Below are positions 7,460-13,588 of a stretch of 32,949 nt of DNA, piece after piece. The position numbers were made by a program, and so were the translations under genes. Under the pieces are notes generated by a model. It had not been told where the DNA came from, searched no databases, and saw nothing but the letters and a program-made list of their open reading frames with translations. This DNA comes from a virus, in the IMG/VR virus record IMGVR_UViG_3300034104_005676, positions 1 through 32,949 of that record; one strand, written 5' to 3'. Position 1 is the first letter of the stretch, and each line of letters starts with the position of its first letter.

Positions 7460-7935
7460 CCCTCGACGACCGCAGCGAGCGCAACATCGCCACGCTCCAC
7501 CCCGATCTCCAACCCCGCGCCGTAGCCTTCATCAGCGCCGCCAAGAGCCTCGCCGCACAGCGCGGGCTTGATGTCAAGTGCATCTGCGGCCTGCGCTCCT
7601 TCGACGAACAAGCCGCCCTCTACGCCAAAGGCCGCACCGCCCCCGGCAAGATCGTGACCAAGGCCCCCGCAGGTCACTCCATGCACAACTTCGGCCTCGC
7701 CCTCGATATCGGAGTCTTTTCAAAGGACGGCAAAACCTACCACGGATCGCACGCACTCTACCGCGAACTTGGCCCCCTCGGCGAATCCCTCGGCTTCGAA
7801 TGGGGCGGCCGGTGGAAGTTCTTGGACGAACCCCACTACCAATTCCGCCCGGCCTGGTCAAAAAACATGACAGAGCGAGAACTCCTCGCCAGCCTGCGCC
7901 AGCGCGTGGCGGACCGCGTCGATATCCTGGCATGA
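7456..7935 (+). CDS. Endolysin, M15-type L-Ala-D-Glu or D-Ala-D-Ala peptidase, 159 aa
   Basis: Peptidoglycan peptidase of the M15 family. Zinc ligands are visible in SMHNFGLALDIG (H77, D84) and EPHYQF (H127), with D124/E125 as catalytic acid/base candidates; the GLRSFDEQAALYAKGR block is the usual N-terminal motif of this group. There is no signal peptide, so it needs the upstream holin to reach the wall. Length matches single-domain phage M15 endolysins. The C-terminus (after about 132) is a short helical extension. It overlaps its neighbours by four bases at each end. Confidence 0.9.
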   Translation: MTLDDRSERNIATLHPDLQPRAVAFISAAKSLAAQRGLDVKCICGLRSFDEQAALYAKGRTAPGKIVTKAPAGHSMHNFGLALDIGVFSKDGKTYHGSHALYRELGPLGESLGFEWGGRWKFLDEPHYQFRPAWSKNMTERELLASLRQRVADRVDILA

Positions 7936-8153
7936 GCAATCCACCCGCCCGCACCGAGATTCCCCGCAGCGAATTGCTCGCGCTGATTTCAAACTGGAAG
8001 CAGATCGCCCAAAGAAAATTCATTGATGCCGGAAAAGCCTCCGGCATGGAGGCTCGATTCATTGAGCACGGAGCCATGTGCTATTTTAACGCCGCTAACG
8101 AACTGGAGGAACTCCTAAAGCTGCACCAAGCTGCCGCTGAGCCTCTGCCTTGA
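7932..8153 (+). CDS. Hypothetical helical protein after endolysin, 73 aa
   Basis: Start at ATG 7932 overlaps the endolysin stop (ATGA). Predicted mostly alpha-helical, with no membrane segment. Last gene of the rightward late operon; its final 59 bases overlap the 3' end of the oppositely oriented DUF2513 gene, so the two operons converge here. Function unknown. Confidence 0.6.
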   Translation: MSNPPARTEIPRSELLALISNWKQIAQRKFIDAGKASGMEARFIEHGAMCYFNAANELEELLKLHQAAAEPLP

Positions 8154-8451
8154 GAAATTCAAAGACGATAGAAAATGTCCATGAAATGCCGGGCTTCAAG
8201 AACTTCTCCTTGGCTTTGCTCCAGATCGTATCGTCCCTGGCTGCATCAAGAAAATCGTGTCCCTGCCAAGTGAGCCGAAGAATCATGGCTGTATTCGGGA
8301 GAGTCGGTGGGGAAAAGCGTCCCTCAATGAGCCCCGCATCAGACAGCAGCACCGCATTGTATATCTCCTCTGGGGTTTCGCACCGGAAGGCCTCGCTGCT
8401 GGCTTCTGCTTTAAGCAGAATGCTGCGGATCGTCTCAAGGTCTCGTTTCAT
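8095..8451 (-). CDS. DUF2513 family protein, 118 aa
   Basis: The N-terminus MKRDLETIRSILLKAE, the central LLSDAGLIEG and the following LTWQGHDFLDAARDDTIW are characteristic of DUF2513, a small phage/prophage-associated family of unknown function with a winged-helix-like pattern. It lies leftward of the regulator gene, the usual position for superinfection-exclusion or accessory lysogenic genes; that role is inference. It converges on the late operon with a 59-base overlap. Confidence 0.8.
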   Translation of the reverse strand: MKRDLETIRSILLKAEASSEAFRCETPEEIYNAVLLSDAGLIEGRFSPPTLPNTAMILRLTWQGHDFLDAARDDTIWSKAKEKFLKPGISWTFSIVFEFLKAEAQRQLGAALGVPPVR

Positions 8452-8480
8452 GACAAAGCGACATATCTAAAAAAATCACG

Positions 8481-8581
8481 CCACGGGAGCAATAAAGTGG
8501 GAATGCGGCGGAAGCGCGGGTCGCGCTCTGGTCAGACAAGTCCCCAGCTCTGGAACCGCATAGAAGCAGGGCCTCCCGTGG
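8481..8581 (+). ncRNA. Candidate structured RNA, nested stems
   Basis: CCACGGGAG (8481-8489) pairs with CTCCCGTGG (8573-8581). Inside, ATGCGG (8503-8508) pairs with CCGCAT (8556-8561), and inside that AGCGCG (8513-8518) and CGCGCT (8522-8527) form a hairpin with loop GGT. The outer stem is followed by TTTTT on the plus strand, like an intrinsic terminator; on the minus strand a T7 run follows four bases later, so strand is uncertain. No ORF fits the segment. Could be a small regulatory RNA, or an elaborate terminator between the two leftward genes. Confidence 0.4.
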
Positions 8582-8584
8582 TTT

Positions 8585-8887
8585 TTACTGCTCGTAGCGG
8601 GAGTTCAGATCCGTGACGGAATCCGCGATGTCGGCCAGTAAGATCGAGGCTTCTTTGAGCACCGCCCCGGCGATGACGAAAAGCGTGGAAACGATTAAGG
8701 CCGCCGCCGCGATCGGGAACCAGAAAGCGCCTTTTGCAGCCAGCCCTCCGACCACGATTGAGATCGCAAAAATCATCAGGGCTATCGTGTAGAAAACAAA
8801 GGCCACAAATGTGGAAAGTCGGCGAATCCACGGATACGCGCTCTGGGAGCGGATGCGCAGGAGGTAGTGTTGTTTTTGTTCGTTCAT
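8585..8887 (-). CDS. Hypothetical membrane protein with two TM segments, 100 aa
   Basis: Two hydrophobic stretches are clear, about residues 24-45 (LSTFVAFVFYTIALMIFAIS) and 53-80 (AFWFPIAAAALIVSTLFVIA), with a basic N-terminus and an acidic C-terminal helix. No Shine-Dalgarno; the start is preceded by CCCTTTTTTT. It lies in the leftward, probably lysogenically expressed block between the RHH regulator and DUF2513, which suits a superinfection-exclusion protein, but no homology supports this. Confidence 0.6.
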   Translation of the reverse strand: MNEQKQHYLLRIRSQSAYPWIRRLSTFVAFVFYTIALMIFAISIVVGGLAAKGAFWFPIAAAALIVSTLFVIAGAVLKEASILLADIADSVTDLNSRYEQ

Positions 8888-8900
8888 AAAAAAAGGGCTT

Positions 8901-9065
8901 CTACTCGCTCTGTTCGGTGAGGTCGATCACTTCTGCGATCCAGTTTTGAGGGAGTGGTTCGTCGTAGGAGTTGAGGACCCACAGCCTAAATTCTCGGACA
9001 GTTTCGTGATCTTGGAACCAGCACGCGCGGCCGCCTTGGTCTTCGCGGCATTCTGGTATTTTCCC
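8901..9065 (-). other. Minus-one-frame extension of leftward RHH gene
   Basis: On the minus strand a frame opens directly after a TAA (9068-9066), at heptamer G GGA AAA (9065-9059), in the correct phase for a -1 shift from the RHH gene. It continues to TAG at 8903-8901 and has no start codon. Its product contains WFQDHETVREFRLWVLNS and PQNWIAEVIDLTEQSE, more protein-like and with better C-ending codons than the zero-frame tail. Downstream nested stems (ACCAG/CTGGT, GCCGC/GCGGC) could stimulate slippage. It could be programmed frameshifting, a natural frameshift mutation, or a sequencing error in the A-run. The fusion would be about 128 aa. Confidence 0.45.
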
Positions 9066-9286
9066 TTAGTCTTGTCCTGTGGCAGATCAACGCTCTCGTG
9101 GGTCTCTGCGGCCATGAGTGTGGGCCTGAAAAGCGCCGCTGTGTCTTCTTTGATGAGGTCCTGAACATAGCGGGAAAACATATCGACCTGCCGCTCCTCC
9201 ATGCGTTGCAGCGCCCGCTCATAAAGCTCTGGTTTGATTGAAATGGAAGGTCTTACCAAATCCTCTTTTTTTCTCTGCTTCTTCAT
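8927..9286 (-). CDS. Ribbon-helix-helix regulator, probable repressor, 119 aa
   Basis: Basic start (MKKQRKKEDL) followed by a beta strand (VRPSISIK) and two helices (PELYERALQRMEERQ, DMFSRYVQDLIKEDT): an Arc/MetJ-type RHH DNA-binding fold in residues 10-50. Divergent from a second RHH gene across a 112-base region full of TCTGAAA-type sites, one of which touches its own start codon, so it probably autoregulates. The C-terminal third in this frame is Lys/Thr/Ser-rich and looks non-natural after residue 76; see the -1 extension. Functionally it stands where phages usually keep CI. Confidence 0.75.
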   Translation of the reverse strand: MKKQRKKEDLVRPSISIKPELYERALQRMEERQVDMFSRYVQDLIKEDTAALFRPTLMAAETHESVDLPQDKTKGKYQNAAKTKAAARAGSKITKLSENLGCGSSTPTTNHSLKTGSQK

Positions 9287-9344
9287 ATTTCTGAAAATTT
9301 CACACCCATTCCTAAAAAATCAAATTTTTTCTGAAAATAAGGTG

Positions 9345-9373
9345 TTGACCTACCTCTGAAAGTTTCATACTTT
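9345..9373 (+). promoter_or_regulatory. Sigma70-type promoter for rightward early operon
   Basis: TTGACC (9345-9350), 17-base spacer, TACTTT (9368-9373). The start of transcription should fall near 9380, about 20 bases before the ATG at 9399. An operator half-site lies in the spacer, and the palindrome covers the -10 and start. Confidence 0.65.
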
Positions 9374-9393
9374 TTCTGAAGTAATCAGAAAAA
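9371..9393. promoter_or_regulatory. Perfect operator palindrome
   Basis: TTTTTCTGA (9371-9379), 5-base spacer AGTAA, TCAGAAAAA (9385-9393): 9-base arms without mismatch. It overlaps the -10 region and the likely transcription start of the rightward operon, an ideal position for repression. Confidence 0.7.
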
Positions 9394-9398
9394 CTCGT

Positions 9399-9566
9399 AT
9401 GAAATCAACCGTGAAAAAAACAGTCTCAATGCCCGCAGAGCTGCTTGAAATGGCGCTCCGCAAGGCTCGTGAGCAACACAGAAGCCTCTCCAGCTACATC
9501 CAATTCCTCATCGCTCGAGACGCCGAAAAGGCCCGCGAAGCACAACAAACTTCCTCCCCCGCCTAA
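9399..9566 (+). CDS. Small ribbon-helix-helix regulator, 55 aa
   Basis: A beta strand (KKTVSMP) is followed by helices AELLEMALRKAREQ and LSSYIQFLIARD, the whole of an Arc-like RHH domain, then a short charged tail. First gene of the rightward operon, expressed from the promoter at 9345 and covered by operator sites. Together with the divergent RHH gene it resembles an Arc/Mnt- or Cro/CI-like pair in which both members use the RHH fold. There is no Shine-Dalgarno; the leader is only about 20 bases. Confidence 0.75.
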   Translation: MKSTVKKTVSMPAELLEMALRKAREQHRSLSSYIQFLIARDAEKAREAQQTSSPA

Positions 9567-9588
9567 CCCACGAAAAAAACGAGAAACA

Positions 9589-10050
9589 ATGAACGAGAAA
9601 ACCGCCAAACAATCCCCTGAGTTCAGCAATACTGAACACAGGTCTCATAACTATGGCGTCGGTAATGCCGACACCATTAGTCATTCACTCCCGCTCTTGC
9701 AGCGCGGAGGAAATGGAGCTGAGCCCGTCACGGAGGGCTATGCCGACAAACTCAATGGCTCCAGGAGCGTGCTGGTTGCCATTTCCCAGGCTGCGCAAGG
9801 CGCTGGCCACATCCTTCAAAGAATCCGCGATGGCTTGGGCGGAGTCTTTATTGCTCTTGGCAAGGTTATCGAGGGCCGTGATGAGAGGATCGCTGGTGGG
9901 CATAGGGTGGGCGATGTCATCACCTACCGGCCAGTAGGTCAAGCCTCGTCACTGCAAGCGCGCATCGTGCGGATCGTGGGCGAAGCGGCCAAGCTCAGCA
10001 ACGGGGCCGTGGTGTCTGCCGACCGCATCCGGGAAAGGGGGCTGGCATGA
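9589..10050 (+). CDS. Hypothetical early protein, 153 aa
   Basis: Start chosen at ATG 9589, 22 bases after the RHH stop; the frame stays open further upstream but would overlap the RHH gene. No recognised domain. Residues about 108-150 (GDVITYRPVGQ, then RIVRIVGEAAKLSNGAVVSA) resemble a small beta-barrel. The opposite strand holds a tidy 72-85-codon ORF at 9685-9942 that also reads like protein, so coding strand is not fully certain for the middle part. It ends by ATGA overlap with the antirepressor gene, which favours the plus strand. Confidence 0.55.
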   Translation: MNEKTAKQSPEFSNTEHRSHNYGVGNADTISHSLPLLQRGGNGAEPVTEGYADKLNGSRSVLVAISQAAQGAGHILQRIRDGLGGVFIALGKVIEGRDERIAGGHRVGDVITYRPVGQASSLQARIVRIVGEAAKLSNGAVVSADRIRERGLA

Positions 10051-10829
10051 AAGGCGAAATCCAGACATTTGATTTCAAGAGCACGCCTGTTCGAGCCATG
10101 GATCGCGCTGGGCAAACATGGTTCGTCGCCGCCGATGTCTGCCGGGCTTTGGATATTTCAAACCACCGCGATGCTGTGCAAGGGCTCGAAGATGATGAAA
10201 AGGGTGTCGCTATTGCCGACACCCTTGGCGGGGCTCAAAAGATTCAGACGATTTCCGAGTCCGGCCTGTATGCCTTGATCTTCAAATCCCGCAAGCCGGA
10301 GGCGAAGGCTTTCCGCAAGTGGGTGACCGGCGAGGTGCTGCCTGCGATCCGGCGCACGGGCGGGTATGCGGTGCTCACCGGCATCGGCCGCATCCAGCAG
10401 GTGCTGGAACTGGCGATCTGCGATCTCTACGAGGGCCGCATGTCGGTGGAGAAGGCCACGGCCATGGCTGGGCTCGTGGGCCAATACTACCGCAATGGCT
10501 GGAAGCTGGGCCAAGCCACCGAGACCACCCAAGCCCTCGAGGTGCTGGACGGGGAGCACAAGGAATTTTCCGCGTTGGTGGCAGCTCTCTGGAGCCGCGA
10601 CCAGGATAAGGAGTGGAGCAGCCTGGAGATGCGGCAAGTGGCCGTGGCTGAGGGCCTCTTCTCCCCATGGCTCAAGACCAAGACAATCCTGAGCCCCTCC
10701 ATCGCCTCCCGCTTCGGCCTGCTCTGTGACCGGCAGTGCAGCAAGGCCTTCGACGGCATCCTCTTTCAACGCCACGGCAAGAACCGCGCCCGCGTCTTCA
10801 CGCTCACCCAACTCGCTCAACCCGAATGA
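10047..10829 (+). CDS. BRO-family antirepressor, 260 aa
   Basis: Residues 5-110 form a BRO-N domain: VRAMDRAGQTWFVAADVCRA, then ALDISNHRDAVQGL, ISESGLYALIFKSRKPEAKA and FRKWVTGEVLPAIRRTGGY are diagnostic. BRO-N proteins bind DNA and in phages act as antirepressors that push lysogens towards lysis. The C-terminal half (110-260) is a separate helical/winged region ending in a short CDRQCSKAFDGILFQRHGKN segment that I do not assign. It overlaps both neighbours by four bases. Confidence 0.88.
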   Translation: MKGEIQTFDFKSTPVRAMDRAGQTWFVAADVCRALDISNHRDAVQGLEDDEKGVAIADTLGGAQKIQTISESGLYALIFKSRKPEAKAFRKWVTGEVLPAIRRTGGYAVLTGIGRIQQVLELAICDLYEGRMSVEKATAMAGLVGQYYRNGWKLGQATETTQALEVLDGEHKEFSALVAALWSRDQDKEWSSLEMRQVAVAEGLFSPWLKTKTILSPSIASRFGLLCDRQCSKAFDGILFQRHGKNRARVFTLTQLAQPE

Positions 10830-11026
10830 AAATCGCCGACCTCCAAAAAATCTTCGTCGATGCGGACCACGCGGCCGAGCACGCCTCGGTGCTGTGGGAT
10901 GCCTCGCTCGAGGAGGCTTATGCCGCCCTTCGTGACGCGTCGGCGGCCTGCCTCACGGCGCGCGGGCAGGATTCCCTCGTCGCCAAACTCCAATCCAACT
11001 CCACCCACCAGCCGACGCCGGTATGA
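10826..11026 (+). CDS. Hypothetical helical protein, 66 aa
   Basis: Begins by ATGA overlap at 10826 and ends by ATGA overlap at 11023. Predicted helical (MKIADLQKIFVDADHAAEHA), acidic, soluble. Unknown function in the early operon. Confidence 0.6.
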   Translation: MKIADLQKIFVDADHAAEHASVLWDASLEEAYAALRDASAACLTARGQDSLVAKLQSNSTHQPTPV

Positions 11027-11178
11027 AACGCCCAAGGCAATTCCTCTGCGAGGTCATCGACCCCGTGCGCGGCATCATCCGCTCGATCATCACGGCCTGC
11101 GGCTTCGGAGATGCCAAGACCAATTTTTTCAAAACCCACGGCATTCAAGCCACCCACATCACACCCACAAAACAATGA
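11023..11178 (+). CDS. Hypothetical basic protein, 51 aa
   Basis: Encodes a basic peptide (MKRPRQFLCEVIDPVRGIIR, then a further 31 residues ending HITPTKQ). Both ends overlap adjacent genes by four bases, the main evidence that it is translated. No known family. Confidence 0.5.
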   Translation: MKRPRQFLCEVIDPVRGIIRSIITACGFGDAKTNFFKTHGIQATHITPTKQ

Positions 11179-11294
11179 TAGATCCAAACGACCCCGCAGC
11201 CGTATGCCGCAGCATCGGCTATTTCATCCAATACCTCACCACCATGCTGCCGCTCGTCGGCCTCGCATGGGCAACCTGGAGGCTCGCCCGATGA
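11175..11294 (+). CDS. Small membrane protein, 39 aa
   Basis: Contains one hydrophobic segment (about 14-34, YFIQYLTTMLPLVGLAWATW) and a short positive tail. Four-base overlaps at both ends. Function unknown. Confidence 0.5.
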   Translation: MIDPNDPAAVCRSIGYFIQYLTTMLPLVGLAWATWRLAR

Positions 11295-11551
11295 GATACT
11301 GGGCAATCGACACCGAAATCGAAGGCATCAACCTGGGAACCAAGAGCGTTTTTGGTCCGTTTCCGACCCGCAAGGATGCCGATGCGTTCATCTGCCGAGA
11401 TTTTAAGAACTGGTGGCAGGAATCCGATGTGCCTCTCTGCAACCGCGATGCTCAGGCGTCTGGTGCGTGGATCATTCTTGAGGAAAAAGCCGTGGTCCGT
11501 CCGGTCGGCATCCACCAAGTGAAAGTCCAACTCGTGGAGGCCTCCAAATGA
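11291..11551 (+). CDS. Hypothetical protein, 86 aa
   Basis: Mixed alpha/beta, aromatic-rich sequence (MRYWAIDTEIEGINLG; FGPFPTRKDADAFICRDFKN). The GPFPT..DA pattern resembles small early phage proteins that carry a field-modifying loop, but I cannot place it. Four-base overlaps on both sides. Confidence 0.6.
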   Translation: MRYWAIDTEIEGINLGTKSVFGPFPTRKDADAFICRDFKNWWQESDVPLCNRDAQASGAWIILEEKAVVRPVGIHQVKVQLVEASK

Positions 11552-11697
11552 GCGCCATTTTTGCCCTCTGCATCGCCGCGCTCACGCTGGGCTCCTGCAT
11601 CGCCTCCTACTACCTCGGACGCGAGAGCATGCGCTCGGACATCCGAGATCACCAAGAACGCCGCCGACGCTGGCAGGAATGGGAGGACCAAGACTAA
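11548..11697 (+). CDS. Small membrane-anchored protein, 49 aa
   Basis: An N-terminal hydrophobic helix (residues 3-22, AIFALCIAALTLGSCIASYY) is followed by a highly charged helix (RESMRSDIRDHQERRRRWQE). Shape resembles a spanin or single-pass anchor, though it is far from the lysis cassette. The stop TAA shares a base with the next ATG. Confidence 0.55.
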   Translation: MSAIFALCIAALTLGSCIASYYLGRESMRSDIRDHQERRRRWQEWEDQD

Positions 11698-11903
11698 TGA
11701 ACCTCATCGACCTGCCCGAGTGCCAGCAAGGCACCCTCTGCAACATCTGTGGCGATGGTGACGGCCACACACTGGCCGATCTGCAAGACCGCGACCTCGG
11801 CCCCCTCTGCCACGAGTGCTTCGCCCACGCCCTGCGCGCCACGGTGGCCCTGCGCTGGGCCGCCGCGACCACACAGCCACCCAACTTAAAACTTAATCCT
11901 TAA
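11697..11903 (+). CDS. Putative zinc-finger protein, 68 aa
   Basis: Two CxxC pairs (CNIC at about 17-20 and CHEC at about 42-45) are separated by a Gly/Asp-rich loop and followed by a helix (FAHALRATVALRWA), the layout of a small treble-clef or zinc ribbon. ATG 11697 is adjacent to the preceding stop; an in-frame upstream ATG at 11679 overlaps that gene. Likely a DNA- or protein-binding early protein. Confidence 0.6.
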   Translation: MNLIDLPECQQGTLCNICGDGDGHTLADLQDRDLGPLCHECFAHALRATVALRWAAATTQPPNLKLNP

Positions 11904-11913
11904 AACTTAAGAC
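11883..11913. repeat. AACTTAA-rich short repeats
   Basis: Three imperfect copies of AAAACTTAA follow each other between 11883 and 11913. Such AACTTAAA tracts are common dispersed intergenic filler in some bacterial genomes; here they span the end of the zinc-finger gene and the spacer to the next start. Confidence 0.4.
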
Positions 11914-11921
11914 TTCGACCC

Positions 11922-12110
11922 ATGACCCTCTCCGCCCACCTCGCCGCCGCCCGCCGTCACCTCGCCGCCGTGGACCGCCTCGCCCGCAGGCCATCCACCC
12001 CGCCGAAACGCGAAACATGGCCCCCGCAGCCCCCCGCCGGCGACCGCTGGTGCACACCGGAGGAAGTCGCGGAGGCATGTGCCGAGTTGCGCAAGCAGCT
12101 CAGGGATTAA
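11922..12110 (+). CDS. Hypothetical Arg/Ala/Pro-rich protein, 62 aa
   Basis: Helical N-terminus (AHLAAARRHLAAVDRLARR), Pro-rich centre and acidic helix at the end (TPEEVAEACAELRKQLRD). Its TAA stop is the first part of the dispersed repeat that follows. No family recognised. Confidence 0.5.
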   Translation: MTLSAHLAAARRHLAAVDRLARRPSTPPKRETWPPQPPAGDRWCTPEEVAEACAELRKQLRD

Positions 12111-12139
12111 CCACAGAGGACACGGAGAACACGGAGGAG
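12109..12139 (+). repeat. Dispersed CACGGAGG repeat, plus orientation
   Basis: AACCACAGAGGACACGGAG followed by AACACGGAGGAG. This iterated ACACGGAG sequence is a widespread dispersed repeat in some bacterial phyla (established, from memory). A second copy lies at 22461 in reverse orientation. Here the 3' part provides GGAGGAG as ribosome-binding site for the gene at 12146. Confidence 0.7.
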
Positions 12140-12145
12140 CAGGAA

Positions 12146-12718
12146 ATGAAGCCCACGCCGCAAGAACTCGAGCAGGAAGCCCTGCTCCGAAACTGGCTCG
12201 ACGGCCTCGAGCCGCTCAAGCGCGAGGAGGTATCTGCCGCCCTCGAGCCCGTCGCCGCTCTGCCCACGGTGGAGGATGAGTATCTGGAGACATTCCCCGA
12301 CCCCGATCCATTCGATGTAGACAAGGACGAGTGGAAACTGGCCGAAAATCTGAACCTCGGCCTCGAGGAGGCCACCCGCGTGCTGGAGTGGCACCAAGTC
12401 GCCGTGGCCCGCGAAGTGGACTGGGCCAAAGCCGAGCAGCTCAACCTCATCGTCTCCTTCCTGATCAAGCCGACCAAAAACCTCCGCGCCCTGGTGCGCG
12501 CCCTCGCCCTGGCAACCGGCCTCGCCGAACTCAACGGCACCCACTCCCAAGCCGAAGTAGCCCGCGAACTCGGCGTAACCCGCTCGCTCATTTCCTACTA
12601 TGTCACCACTTGGGCCGACCTCCTCAAAATCGGCGTCTTCAAATTTCGCAAGGCCTCCAGCTCACGGGAGATCTACCGCGAAGCAGCAAAAACCTCGTGG
12701 GCAAAACGAAAGGCATAA
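12146..12718 (+). CDS. HTH DNA-binding protein, 190 aa
   Basis: Start at ATG 12146 with GGAGGAG eight bases upstream; longer in-frame readings run through the repeat and the previous gene. Residues about 135-165 form a helix-turn-helix (HSQAEVARELGVTRSLISYY). The N-terminal half is acidic and helical, and the C-terminus is basic and ends WAKRKA. Probably a transcriptional regulator or replication accessory of the early region. Its last codons are part of a 17-base repeat that recurs after the next gene. Confidence 0.7.
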   Translation: MKPTPQELEQEALLRNWLDGLEPLKREEVSAALEPVAALPTVEDEYLETFPDPDPFDVDKDEWKLAENLNLGLEEATRVLEWHQVAVAREVDWAKAEQLNLIVSFLIKPTKNLRALVRALALATGLAELNGTHSQAEVARELGVTRSLISYYVTTWADLLKIGVFKFRKASSSREIYREAAKTSWAKRKA

Positions 12719-12719
12719 A
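12703..12719 (+). repeat. 17-bp direct repeat, left copy
   Basis: AAAACGAAAGGCATAAA, identical to 13570-13586. It spans the end of the HTH gene, its stop and the first base of the next start. Brackets the ParB-like gene with the right copy. Confidence 0.8.
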
Positions 12720-13567
12720 TGAAAACGAAAAATGAATCGGAAGAAATGGCGCTTTCCTTTGGAAGGCAATCAAAACAATCAAAAGTAGAGCGGTATAAGT
12801 GGACAACCAAAGACTCGCCTGGGGAGTATCAACTTATTGATAAAAACTTGTTACTGATTTCCCCTGAATATCAGAGGGAAAAGGTAACTCTGGATAAGGT
12901 GAGAATGGTAGCCCAAGACTGGTCATGGGTTGCCTGTGGAACAATAACTGTTGGCCTCCGGGCAGGCCAATACTGGGTCATCGATGGCCAGCACCGGGTG
13001 CTTGGGGCAAAGCGCAGAGCTGACATAGAATGCCTCCCATGTCTTGTTTTTGATACCTACACGGTTCAAGAGGAAGCTAAGGGGTTTTTAAATGTAAACA
13101 CTGGCCGCAAACCGATCACCAGCATCGATAAATTTCGCGCTGCTCTTGCTGCCGACGATGAAATTGCAAGATTCGTTCAAGAAACATTTAACGAATTGGG
13201 CGTAGTAGCTAAAGCGACTGCAAATAATCCAAAGGAGATAAAGGCCTTAGATTGGGCAATAAAACGCGCCACAGAGAATAGGGTCGCTTTTTCACAGGTC
13301 TTATCCATGGCCGCTGAACTCTGTGAAAGCATGCCGATACAAAACATCCTTCTGGACGGGCTTTATTACATTCATACCCATACTTCTGAAACGATTTACG
13401 ATAAACGAATTTATCAAAAAATAAAGAAAATAGGGGCAAAAGGGCTTGTCGATGCGGCAAAGCGAGCCTCGGCATTTTTTGTATCAGGAGGCTCTACCGT
13501 GTGGGGCACAGGAATGTTGGAAGAAATTAACAAGGGTTTCCGCGAAAAAATTGCTTTTATCAAATAA
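12719..13567 (+). CDS. ParB-like nuclease-domain protein, 282 aa
   Basis: The segment LLISPEYQREKVTLDKVRMV ... YWVIDGQHRVLGAKRRADIE is a ParB/Srx-type fold with the conserved DGQHR motif (about 82-86), as in DndB/DGQHR-like and ParB-like nuclease proteins. The C-terminal part is helical. The gene is clearly AT-richer than its neighbours and is bracketed by a 17-bp direct repeat, so it looks like a recently inserted cargo gene. Roles might include DNA binding or nicking, or host interaction; the family does not settle this. Confidence 0.75.
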   Translation: MKTKNESEEMALSFGRQSKQSKVERYKWTTKDSPGEYQLIDKNLLLISPEYQREKVTLDKVRMVAQDWSWVACGTITVGLRAGQYWVIDGQHRVLGAKRRADIECLPCLVFDTYTVQEEAKGFLNVNTGRKPITSIDKFRAALAADDEIARFVQETFNELGVVAKATANNPKEIKALDWAIKRATENRVAFSQVLSMAAELCESMPIQNILLDGLYYIHTHTSETIYDKRIYQKIKKIGAKGLVDAAKRASAFFVSGGSTVWGTGMLEEINKGFREKIAFIK

Positions 13568-13569
13568 CT

Positions 13570-13586
13570 AAAACGAAAGGCATAAA
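13570..13586 (+). repeat. 17-bp direct repeat, right copy
   Basis: Identical to 12703-12719. Here it is non-coding and lies just before the ATG at 13589. It corresponds to a duplicated KRKA-stop end of the HTH gene. Confidence 0.8.
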
Positions 13587-13588
13587 AA

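Larger units (their letters stand above)
9287..9398. promoter_or_regulatory. Divergent operator/promoter region of the switch
   Basis: Four related sites lie between the two RHH genes: TTTCTGAAAATTTCAC (9288-9303), TTTTCTGAAAAT (around 9327-9338), CTCTGAAAGTTTCAT (9354-9368) and the perfect palindrome at 9371-9393. The common core is TTTCTGAAA or its near-palindromic complement, as expected for dimeric RHH repressors. The leftmost site abuts the leftward gene's start, and the rightmost covers the rightward promoter. A minus-strand promoter is less clear: TTGATT and AAATTT 17 bases apart are possible. Confidence 0.65.

Noticed and set aside
8946-9164. 72-codon plus-strand ORF opposite the leftward RHH gene
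   Set aside because: TTG start and hydrophobic shadow translation; both RHH motif and operator layout support the minus strand.
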